From JAWLCG01 sp041687295 (GTDB lineage: Bacteria; Planctomycetota; Phycisphaerae; SM23-33; FEN-1343), in the NCBI GenBank assembly GCA_041687295.1, contig JAWLCG010000144.1, positions 1 to 11,343 of the forward strand: DNA of 11,343 bases. Direction: 5' to 3'. The position numbers were made by a program, and so were the translations under genes. The first letter of the stretch is position 1. Each line of letters starts with the position of its first letter. Below the pieces are notes generated by a model. That model was not told the origin of the DNA and did no database searches. It worked only from the letters and a program-made list of their open reading frames with translations. Positions 1 to 4,922 of the stretch are shown in pieces.

Positions 1-31
1 CTGCACCATACTGTCGCCGCTGATCGGTCAT
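1..31 (-). CDS. 5' end of an unidentified minus-strand gene (partial)
   Basis: On the minus strand an ATG at 31-29 opens a frame that runs off the window edge, reading MTDQRRQYGA. A purine-rich ribosome binding site (GAGAGGG, 45-39) sits 7 bases before this ATG, which is ideal; another ATG in a different frame at 38-36 directly abuts the site and is much less likely. A perfect TATAAT box lies further upstream at 79-74. Ten residues are too few to name a family. The call rests on start signals only, so the gene is likely but its product is unknown. Confidence 0.45.
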   Translation of the reverse strand, partial: MTDQRRQYGA

Positions 32-38
32 CGCGCAT

Positions 39-45
39 CCCTCTC
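39..45 (-). promoter_or_regulatory. Ribosome binding site of the left-edge gene
   Basis: GAGAGGG read on the minus strand, 7 bases ahead of the ATG at 31-29. It decides between two ATGs, because the other (38-36) leaves no spacer. Confidence 0.45.
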
Positions 46-73
46 GGCCGCCCCTTGCGCGACGGCCGGGCGC

Positions 74-79
74 ATTATA
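74..79 (-). promoter_or_regulatory. -10 box (TATAAT) for the left-edge gene
   Basis: The minus strand reads a perfect TATAAT here inside GC-rich sequence. Transcription would start near position 68 and leave a leader of about 37 bases before the ATG at 31. No good -35 hexamer is visible 16-18 bases upstream, so the promoter is inferred from the -10 box and its placement. Confidence 0.4.
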
Positions 80-147
80 CAACGCTCCCCCGGCGGCGCC
101 TGCGCCACTTCTGCCGCAGGCTGGGCCGCACGCAGGCCGGGGCCAAC

Positions 148-183
148 GTAGGCTGGGGCGCAGCGGAGCGAAGCCCCACCTTC
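148..183. repeat. 36-bp dispersed palindromic repeat, copy 1
   Basis: This stretch matches 11217-11252 at 35 of 36 bases (one G/A change near the centre). Its arms are imperfectly complementary: GGCTGGGGC on the left against GCCCCACC on the right, around a centre rich in AGCG. Short, extragenic and able to form a hairpin, it resembles REP-type sequences. Whether it is mobilised is inference. Confidence 0.8.
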
Positions 184-184
184 G

Positions 185-555
185 ACGGCGCCTGGCCGGG
201 CCAAAGGGTACGCCGTCGGGTGGAAAGGGGGCGGGGCAAGAAGGCAGGACCGTTTCCGCCTCGCAGGGCAAGTGAAGCGGGAGAATCCCCTTGCCAGGTG
301 CCATGCTCACGCTTGCGTGGGCATGCCGTCTGGCGTATCCTTTCGCCCATGGGGCCAGACCGGACCATTCACCGCAAGCGCTGCATGGGGTTCGAGCAAA
401 AACGGGGTCCGTCCCTAGTTTCCCCGGCCTCAGGAGGGAAAAGGTTCCCGACCCCTTTACGCCCAAGGATGACCGACTCACGCTGTAATTACTTTGAAAA
501 TGGCCTCCGCGCAGGGGGGGTAAACCGCCATCGTGCTTGCTGAGGTATCACCGCT
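185..555. other. Gene-free stretch with degenerate palindromic repeats
   Basis: I see no convincing gene here. The open frames that cross it (such as 55-543) have arginine- and proline-rich translations with no recognisable domain and no start signals. It contains a weak stem at 267-295 (GGCAAG/CTTGCC with an inner GGGA/TCCC), the near-perfect hairpin at 302-325, and a block at 395-470 with GGGTCCGTCCC and GTTCCCGACCCC, which look like remnants of palindromic repeats. The last 70 bases are less GC-rich and presumably hold the promoter of the gene at 556, but I cannot pick a clear hexamer pair. Confidence 0.55.
302..325. repeat. 11-bp hairpin repeat (CATGCTCACGC type)
   Basis: CATGCTCACGC (302-312) and GCGTGGGCATG (315-325) pair over 11 positions with one G-T wobble, around a two-base TT centre. 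So short a loop suits a DNA palindrome or REP-like unit better than a terminator, and no T-run follows. Confidence 0.6.
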
Positions 556-993
556 ATGTGTATGCGAAAGGGAGAGCCAACTGAAGGGCTTGAGTTCTAC
601 GAGCTTCTTCGTGGTGATATGGAGTTCTGTAAGGAACTCGGGCGTGCCGTCTTGGCAGCAGGACGGCTGGAGAGTGCTCTTAAACTATATATTGACAAGC
701 ATGCCCCAGGCGAAACAACCACGAAGGCAACCCTGGGGAGACTGATAGAATTTGCCAAGAAGCATGACCTTCTGACGAAAATGGTGCCCGTTCTAGAGAA
801 TCTGAAAGCTCAACGCAACTACTTGACGCACAACATCCATGCCCTGTTTTCGGGGCTGACCGAGGAGACCATACTGGAACGCTCCGGTCTACTCGACTCG
901 GATGTAAGTTTGTTTGCTGAGCGTGCGTGGCAGCTTGCAGATAATCTCGATGGACTTGCGGACATCGTGTTCGAGCAATTAGAGACTCGATGA
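556..993 (+). CDS. HEPN-like protein, possible RNase (solitary)
   Basis: A 145-residue, largely helical soluble protein with no signal peptide or membrane segment. A helix rich in A, L and E (about 28-46) is followed by a second half with R87-N-Y-L-T-H92. This fits the Rx4H signature of HEPN domains, in which a polar residue follows the arginine; HEPN proteins are often metal-independent RNases in toxin-antitoxin, abortive-infection and CRISPR-linked systems. The start at 556 has GAGG at 542-545; an in-frame stop at 541 rules out an earlier start, and Met3 (562) is an alternative. Codons such as CTT AAA CTA TAT ATT give it a clearly lower GC content than neighbouring genes, suggesting transfer. 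There is no MNT nucleotidyltransferase or other antitoxin next to it, and a long palindrome follows. The gene is well supported; the HEPN assignment is moderate and the activity is inferred. Confidence 0.75.
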   Translation: MCMRKGEPTEGLEFYELLRGDMEFCKELGRAVLAAGRLESALKLYIDKHAPGETTTKATLGRLIEFAKKHDLLTKMVPVLENLKAQRNYLTHNIHALFSGLTEETILERSGLLDSDVSLFAERAWQLADNLDGLADIVFEQLETR

Positions 994-1007
994 GTTGTTG
1001 AAAAAGG

Positions 1008-1053
1008 CGGGACAGTCACCTATTAACGGGTGCTATAATAGGTGACTGTCCCG
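1008..1053. repeat. Perfect palindrome, 18-bp arms, 10-base centre
   Basis: CGGGACAGTCACCTATTA (1008-1025) is exactly reverse-complemented at 1036-1053, separated by ACGGGTGCTA. The first arm lies 14 bases after the stop of the HEPN-like gene. It could act as a terminator, but no T-run follows. The arm sequence recurs at 2647-2662, so it is better read as a repeat family. GGGACAGTCACC-type palindromes resemble REP units linked to Y1 (RAYT) transposases, which is an analogy from family knowledge. No transposase is present here. Confidence 0.85.
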
Positions 1054-1434
1054 AGTTTAGGGCTCTTCTCCAATGATCTGAGGTTTCTCGATGTGTGGCT
1101 TGTGGAGCCGGGCCAGGCAACTCCTCAGACGACCGGCGCCGTAGTTGAGCTGCCCATACCCGCCCAGGACCTTGGCGGAGTGGCTATGCATGCGAGCGGC
1201 CAAGTCCAATATGTGCCGGTCATCGACTGCCCCAGTCTGACGGTGGAGACTGCAGTTGAGTCATCGGATTCCAGTGGGCCGTTCAACGGGCCGCCTGGCC
1301 CTGCGCTACGAGGGGGGCCAGTACTGGGACCGCCGCCAGCCTCCTCGTCGGTGCCCGGAACTCAGTAACACTTGCTGCACAAGATACATGTTCACGTCAT
1401 AGGCGTGTACGGCGTGGGGCGGCCGCTGGTGTCA
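1054..1434. other. Gene-free stretch with one doubtful open frame
   Basis: An open frame of 108 codons (1042-1368) runs through this stretch, but its only early start is a GTG inside the palindrome, without a ribosome binding site. The translation has no domain I recognise and ends in a low-complexity run rich in G, P and S. It may be the remnant of a decayed gene or chance. I see no RNA gene or promoter in the rest. Confidence 0.4.
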
Positions 1435-1520
1435 GCAGTCGGAGGGCCGGCAACTCGTTGCCGGCGGGATGGCGGCTCGAGGAGTTGCCCCGGCAACCAG
1501 TTGCCGGCCCTACCGACTGC
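1435..1520. repeat. Large imperfect inverted repeat with nested hairpins
   Basis: GCAGTCGG plus AGGGCCGGCAACT (1435-1455) pairs with AGTTGCCGGCCCT plus CCGACTGC (1499-1520) over 21 base pairs with a single bulged A at 1512. The 43-base interior repeats the theme, with GTTGCCGGC at 1457-1465 and GTTGCC/GGCAAC pairs at 1484-1497. Two alternative folds are therefore possible: one long stem, or several small GCCGGCAAC-type hairpins. It looks like a compound REP-type element. It lies 53 bases before the first PEP-CTERM promoter. Confidence 0.75.
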
Positions 1521-1572
1521 AATCGACGCCAGTCAGGTAGGGGGTTCCCCGAACTCCCAGGAACTTCAGACA

Positions 1573-1601
1573 TTGACAGGATCCTCCATGTGCCGTAGGC
1601 T
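1573..1601 (+). promoter_or_regulatory. Promoter of the first PEP-CTERM gene
   Basis: A perfect -35 hexamer TTGACA (1573-1578), a 17-base spacer and TAGGCT (1596-1601), which keeps the critical T1, A2 and T6 of the -10 box. Transcription would start near 1608, giving a leader of about 52 bases before the ATG at 1660. The second PEP-CTERM gene has a very similar arrangement. Confidence 0.55.
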
Positions 1602-1645
1602 AGGTGTAAAGGGATGTGCGACCGTTTCCGGAACCGATCCCCCAA

Positions 1646-1652
1646 AGGGAGG
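1646..1652 (+). promoter_or_regulatory. Ribosome binding site deciding the start at 1660
   Basis: AGGGAGG lies 7 bases before the ATG at 1660. Of four closely spaced in-frame ATGs (1654, 1660, 1666, 1678), the one at 1654 is only one base away from the site and 1678 is too far, so 1660 fits best; 1666 remains possible. Confidence 0.6.
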
Positions 1653-1659
1653 AATGGGC

Positions 1660-2403
1660 ATGACCATGGCGATCAGGATGTGGGTCGGTGCGATGGCGCT
1701 GTGCTTGCTGACCGGGGCCGCTCAAGCGGACCTGCTGCTCGATTATGCCTTCGACACCAACCGAGCCCCCACCTTCTCGCACTCGGCCGTGAGCGGCTCG
1801 CTCGCGACGGCCGTCACGTTGGACCTGTCCGTTGGCAACGCGGGGCAGGGGGCGCTGGAGGCTCGAGGGAGCTTCCGCAACTATGACAGCGCCCCCGCCG
1901 GGGGCAGCGGCGCGCCGGTGTGGAAGCTGGAGTTCGTGTCCGGCGGAACCGAAGACGGGGCCACTCTCGCCGAGGGTGGCGACGGGTACGTCCAAGTCAC
2001 CATCACCGCCCAGCCCGATGGGCCAGGGGTGCGGCTGGAGACGTTCCAGTTCTTCGTCCAGACCAACGTGGCCGGCAGCACGCCCTACGCCGTCTACACC
2101 GACGCCGACGACTACGCCTCGGCCCTTCAGACGGGCAACTCGCCCCAGGGCATCCTGTACAACTCCGCCACCGGCACACCGGGCACGGCGACGGCACCAG
2201 TGGTGGTAGACCTGACGAGTCTGGCGGGCATGGAGCTTCTGCCTGGCCAGACGCGCACCTTTCAGGTTCTGGTCGAGGAGTTCCGCAACGCCAGCGTTTG
2301 CTTCGACGACATCCAGGTCCACGGCACGGTCATCCCCGAGCCGGCGACGCTGACGCTGCTGGCCCTGGGCGGCCTGACGGCGATGCGGCGGCGGAACCGC
2401 TGA
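1660..2403 (+). CDS. PEP-CTERM sorting domain protein 1
   Basis: A secreted protein of 247 residues. It begins with a signal peptide: Arg6, a hydrophobic core at about 8-21, and an AQA-D cleavage site after residue 23. The mature part is rich in small, Thr/Ser/Asp and beta-forming residues, as in extracellular beta-sandwich proteins; no enzyme motif is visible. The C-terminus is a textbook PEP-CTERM tail: PEPATLTLLALGGL, then an arginine-rich end (MRRRNR). In this family the tail is recognised by an exosortase, which removes it and releases or anchors the protein at the cell surface, often with exopolysaccharide export. No exosortase gene is in the window. The frame stays open far upstream, but the signal peptide and ribosome binding site fix the start. 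It appears to be a single-gene unit with its own promoter and terminator. The binding role is unknown. Confidence 0.9.
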   Translation: MTMAIRMWVGAMALCLLTGAAQADLLLDYAFDTNRAPTFSHSAVSGSLATAVTLDLSVGNAGQGALEARGSFRNYDSAPAGGSGAPVWKLEFVSGGTEDGATLAEGGDGYVQVTITAQPDGPGVRLETFQFFVQTNVAGSTPYAVYTDADDYASALQTGNSPQGILYNSATGTPGTATAPVVVDLTSLAGMELLPGQTRTFQVLVEEFRNASVCFDDIQVHGTVIPEPATLTLLALGGLTAMRRRNR

Positions 2404-2428
2404 CGGTTTGCCCACCAAAGAGCATGAC

Positions 2429-2461
2429 ACAACGCCCCGCAGCATTCAGGCGGGGCGTTGT
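2429..2461 (+). terminator. Terminator after PEP-CTERM gene 1
   Basis: A perfect 12-bp stem (ACAACGCCCCGC at 2429-2440, GCGGGGCGTTGT at 2450-2461) with a 9-base loop begins 25 bases after the stop codon. The following TCTTG is only weakly T-rich. Position and stem strength suit rho-independent termination. Confidence 0.7.
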
Positions 2462-2477
2462 CTTGCGCTGCAGCCAG

Positions 2478-2608
2478 GTAGGGTACGCAGGTTTGCGGAG
2501 CGGTTCTGCGTACCGCGCGGGCGCCGGGCGGTTCGCCGGGCGGTCCGGCCTGGCGGCACGCGGAACCTCGCCTGCGCTGCCGCTGCGGCGAAAACCCACG
2601 TGCCCTAC
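2478..2608. repeat. 131-bp element with inverted ends
   Basis: The left end GTAGGGTACG (2478-2487) and the right end CGTGCCCTAC (2599-2608) are inverted repeats matching at 9 of 10 positions. Inside, GGTACGCAG (2482-2490) pairs perfectly with CTGCGTACC (2506-2514), and the right half is rich in GCC/GGC stems. There is no coding sequence. It could be a small non-autonomous mobile element or a compound palindromic repeat; no target-site duplication is obvious. Confidence 0.45.
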
Positions 2609-2646
2609 GGTGTGGGCCTGTCCCTCAGCCTCAGCCACCAGCCACT

Positions 2647-2662
2647 GGGACAGTCACCCATT
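2647..2662. repeat. Orphan half-copy of the 1008-1053 palindrome
   Basis: GGGACAGTCACCCATT matches one arm of the palindrome (1009-1024) at 15 of 16 bases. No complementary GGTGACTGTCCC follows within the next several hundred bases, so this copy is a half-unit or a truncated one. Confidence 0.6.
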
Positions 2663-2847
2663 TCTCCGTGTGTCGGCCCCGGAGGGAACCGAGGGGACAG
2701 GTGGAACATGGCTGCCTGTCTTGGGTTTTCCCTAGTTTTACAGTCCACCCAGTCTCTGCAATCTGCCCATACTCTCTTGCATAAATAATGATAACTATTG
2801 CTGCCCATGGCGGGGCCCGCTCCGGTGGGGCGCTCGGGGGTTCTGTT

Positions 2848-2862
2848 GAAACGAACCCAATT
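2848..2862. repeat. 15-base motif GAAACGAACCCAATT, copy 1
   Basis: First of four identical, same-direction copies. It lies 69 bases (start to start) before copy 2. The flanks are unrelated to those of the other copies. Confidence 0.85.
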
Positions 2863-2916
2863 CGTCTTTGCATATTCTGTTCTCGTGGAGGGAGTTACGG
2901 CGAAGTTTGGGCGGTG

Positions 2917-2931
2917 GAAACGAACCCAATT
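2917..2931. repeat. 15-base motif GAAACGAACCCAATT, copy 2
   Basis: Identical to copy 1 over 15 bases and preceded by GTG. The next copy starts 99 bases on. It is followed by GG, as is copy 4. Confidence 0.85.
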
Positions 2932-3015
2932 GGCCCGTGGTGTGCGGGGGGCGGTTGGGGCCAGGGCGACGTCAGGGCGGCCGTTCTCCAGGCGGGCCGG
3001 GCGGTGGGCTCTGAG

Positions 3016-3030
3016 GAAACGAACCCAATT
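3016..3030. repeat. 15-base motif GAAACGAACCCAATT, copy 3
   Basis: Identical to the other copies and followed by GCTCGG. The next copy starts 68 bases on, so the three spacings are 69, 99 and 68 bases. Confidence 0.85.
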
Positions 3031-3083
3031 GCTCGGTGTGCAGCACCCTGGCTTTGCACGAGTTGAGGCCACGTTCCCGCTCC

Positions 3084-3098
3084 GAAACGAACCCAATT
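3084..3098. repeat. 15-base motif GAAACGAACCCAATT, copy 4
   Basis: Last copy, about 170 bases before the kdsD promoter. It stands out as an AT-richer island in very GC-rich flanks, like the others. Confidence 0.85.
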
Positions 3099-3160
3099 GG
3101 AGGTGGGGCGGCGGGCGGCGCTGGGTGCTCAGTGGGCGTCGTGTCTTCGCATTCGAAGAA

Positions 3161-3221
3161 CCCCCGGCATGCCGGGGGCTATATGGAAGACGGAAGGCCC
3201 CGGGCCAGCCCGGGGCTATAT
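3161..3221. repeat. Two tandem hairpins, each followed by CTATAT
   Basis: The first is a perfect 18-base palindrome, CCCCCGGCATGCCGGGGG (3161-3178), followed by CTATAT. The second is GCCCCGGG/CCCGGGGC (3197-3204 and 3209-3216) with a CCAG loop, also followed by CTATAT (3216-3221). The shared architecture suggests two members of one repeat family. They could weakly terminate transcription entering from the left, but no poly-T follows either stem. Confidence 0.65.
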
Positions 3222-3267
3222 AAAGAGGTTGGGGAGGCGGGCCCGGCGGCGGGCGGGGGCGTTTGTC

Positions 3268-3296
3268 TTGACCGTTTGGGGGCGGAAAAGCATAAT
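3268..3296 (+). promoter_or_regulatory. Promoter of the kdsD-kdsC-lpt operon
   Basis: TTGACC (3268-3273, 5 of 6 to consensus), a 17-base spacer and CATAAT (3291-3296, 5 of 6). This is the best sigma-70-type promoter in the window. Transcription would start near 3303, leaving a leader of about 65 bases that includes a small hairpin (GGCGC/GCGCC, 3321-3334). Confidence 0.7.
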
Positions 3297-3367
3297 GCGC
3301 GGTTTGGGCCTGTCCCTGGCGGCGCGGGTGCGCCGGCGGCGGGGCGGGCCGATCGGACGAGGCTGTG

Positions 3368-4375
3368 ATGACCCCGACGGAACTGGACCTGGACTTCGCC
3401 CGGCAGGTGCTGACCAGCGAGGCCGACGCGCTGGCTCGCTTGGCCGACTGCATCGGCCCGAGCTTTTCCGAGGCCGTGCATCTGGTCCATGGCTGCCCGG
3501 GGCAGGTCGTGGTCACGGGCATCGGCAAGGCGGGGATCATCGGCCAGAAGGTTTCGGCCACCCTGGCCTCGACGGGCACGCCGAGCCTGTTTTTGCATCC
3601 GACCGAGGCCCTGCACGGCGACCTGGGTCGGCTGCGGCGGGGCGACGTGGTGCTGGCCTTCTCGCACAGCGGGGCGACGGAGGAGTTGCTGGCCCTGCTG
3701 GACCACCTCAAGGCCCGCGGGGCGCAACTGGTGGCCGTCACGGGTCAGCCGGCCAGCCCGCTGGCCCGCGAGGCGGATGTGGCCGTTGTCTACGGGCCCG
3801 TCAGCGAGGCCTGCTCACTGGGGCTGGCGCCGTCGGTGAGCACCACGTGCATGCTGGCCCTGGGCGATGCGCTGGCCCTGACGGTGATGCGGATGCGCGA
3901 CTTCTCGCCGGAGGATTTCGCCGCCTTCCACCCCGGCGGCAGCCTGGGCCGACGGCTGATGAAGGTCGAGGAGGCGATGACCTTCCGCATGGGCGATCGG
4001 CTGGCGGTGGCCGAGGACGGCCTGAGCGTCCGCGAGGTGCTGGCCGCGGCCGAGCGGATCGCCCGCCGGGCCGGCGCGGTGCTGCTGGTGGACGGCCAGG
4101 GCCGGCTCAGCGGGATTCTGACCGACGCCGACCTCCGCCGCCGCCTGCTGGCCGAGCCGGACGGGCAGCTGCTGGCGAGGCCCGTGGCCGAGGTGATGAA
4201 GCGCGGGCCCAAGGTCGTCACGGTGGGCACGCTGGCCAGCGAGGCCCTGGCCCTGATGAACCAGTACCGCATCGACGAGTTGCCCGTGCTGGACGGGCAG
4301 GGTCGACCGGCGGGGCTGATCGACGTGCAGGACCTGGTAGGCCTGCGGACGGTGGTGAACGATGGCAAGGACTGA
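3368..4375 (+). CDS. kdsD: Arabinose-5-phosphate isomerase (KdsD/KpsF family)
   Basis: Interconverts ribulose 5-phosphate and arabinose 5-phosphate, the first committed step to Kdo for LPS, in the cytoplasm. The 335 residues have the family layout: a SIS sugar-isomerase domain (about 40-185) and two CBS domains (about 205-260 and 270-330). The phosphosugar loop GIGKAG is at 51-56 and HGDLG at 83-87. The residues matching the E. coli catalytic set are all present at a constant offset of five: Lys54, Glu106, Glu147 (in EACSLGLAP) and His188 (in FHPGG). GAGG at 3359-3362 favours the ATG at 3368 over the GTG three bases earlier. It is the first gene of the operon and overlaps kdsC by 14 bases. 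The paralogue GutQ has the same fold, but the kdsC neighbour supports KdsD. Confidence 0.95.
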   Translation: MTPTELDLDFARQVLTSEADALARLADCIGPSFSEAVHLVHGCPGQVVVTGIGKAGIIGQKVSATLASTGTPSLFLHPTEALHGDLGRLRRGDVVLAFSHSGATEELLALLDHLKARGAQLVAVTGQPASPLAREADVAVVYGPVSEACSLGLAPSVSTTCMLALGDALALTVMRMRDFSPEDFAAFHPGGSLGRRLMKVEEAMTFRMGDRLAVAEDGLSVREVLAAAERIARRAGAVLLVDGQGRLSGILTDADLRRRLLAEPDGQLLARPVAEVMKRGPKVVTVGTLASEALALMNQYRIDELPVLDGQGRPAGLIDVQDLVGLRTVVNDGKD

Positions 4376-4877
4376 CCCGCGCGACATCGACCTGCTGGTG
4401 CTGGACGTCGACGGCGTGCTGAGCGACGGGCGGATCGTCTACGACCAGACGGGCCGGGAGATCAAGAGTTTTTCGGTGCTCGACGGGGCGGGCATCAAGT
4501 ACTGGCACCGCGCGGGCAAGACCTCGGCCATCCTCAGTGGCCGGGCCAGCGGCGTGGTCGACATCCGCGCCAAGGAGCTGGGCATCCCCATCGTGCGGCA
4601 GGGGGCCCTGGACAAGCTGCCGGTGCTTCGCGAGATCCTCGACCAGGCCGGCGTGCCGGCCGAGCGGACGGCCTACATCGGCGACGACCTGCCTGACATC
4701 CCGCCCATGCGGGCGGTGGGGCTGGCCATCACGGTGGCCAACGGCGTCGAGGAGGTCAAGGCCATCGCCGACCACGTCGTGGACGCCCGCGGCGGCGAGG
4801 GCGCGGTTCGGCTGGCCATCGAATGGCTGCTCAAGAGCGGCGGCCTGTGGGACACGATCCTCAAACGCTACGCCTGA
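4362..4877 (+). CDS. kdsC: 3-deoxy-D-manno-octulosonate 8-phosphate phosphatase
   Basis: Removes phosphate from Kdo 8-phosphate to give free Kdo, in the cytoplasm. At 171 residues it has the usual length of this C0-type HAD phosphatase, which lacks a cap domain and works as a tetramer. HAD motif I is DVDGVLSDG with the nucleophile Asp15 and acid/base Asp17; motif II is Ser59 in ILSGRAS; motif III Lys85 lies in QGALDKL; motif IV is GDDLPD (107-112), with metal-binding acids. The tail RGGEGAVR matches the conserved substrate-closing segment near the C-terminus of KdsC. Its ATG lies inside the end of kdsD (14-base overlap), so translation is probably coupled. The companion enzymes KdsA and KdsB are not in the window. 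Confidence 0.95.
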   Translation: MARTDPRDIDLLVLDVDGVLSDGRIVYDQTGREIKSFSVLDGAGIKYWHRAGKTSAILSGRASGVVDIRAKELGIPIVRQGALDKLPVLREILDQAGVPAERTAYIGDDLPDIPPMRAVGLAITVANGVEEVKAIADHVVDARGGEGAVRLAIEWLLKSGGLWDTILKRYA

Positions 4878-4922
4878 CGCCGGCCCTGCGGGCGCGGCGC
4901 TGCCTCGCGAATAGGCCCCCCC

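Larger units (their letters stand above)
2462..3267. other. 806-base gene-free stretch with several repeat types
   Basis: No gene is credible here: open frames on both strands are low in complexity, cross several repeats and lack start signals. In order it holds a 131-bp element with inverted ends (2478-2608), a half-copy of the 1008-1053 palindrome (2647-2662), a comparatively AT-rich patch (about 2725-2800) without a convincing promoter, four copies of a 15-base motif (2848-3098), and two hairpins (3161-3221). The kdsD promoter begins immediately afterwards. Confidence 0.65.

Noticed and set aside
55..543. A 162-codon plus-strand frame over the left intergenic region
   Set aside because: Arginine-rich, crosses the 36-bp repeat and the 302-325 hairpin, and has no ribosome binding site.
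1042..1368. A 108-codon plus-strand frame after the palindrome
   Set aside because: Its GTG start lies in the palindrome arm without a ribosome binding site, and the product is unrecognised with a low-complexity end. It may be a gene remnant, so it is mentioned only within the intergenic entry.
2725..2800. A promoter in the AT-rich patch (TTTACA, TTGCAT and ATAAATAAT)
   Set aside because: No pair of hexamers has acceptable spacing, and no gene follows for more than 500 bases.
2848..3098. CRISPR array
   Set aside because: The repeats are only 15 bases, the intervals are about 53, 84 and 53 bases, and no leader or cas gene is present.
2605..3741. A 378-codon minus-strand frame through the motif array
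   Set aside because: The translation reads across unrelated repeats and into antisense kdsD; there are no start signals and no domain.
3097..4422. A 441-codon plus-strand frame overlapping kdsD
   Set aside because: It crosses the twin hairpins and the kdsD promoter, and its translation is arginine/glycine-rich; kdsD in the other frame has every catalytic residue.
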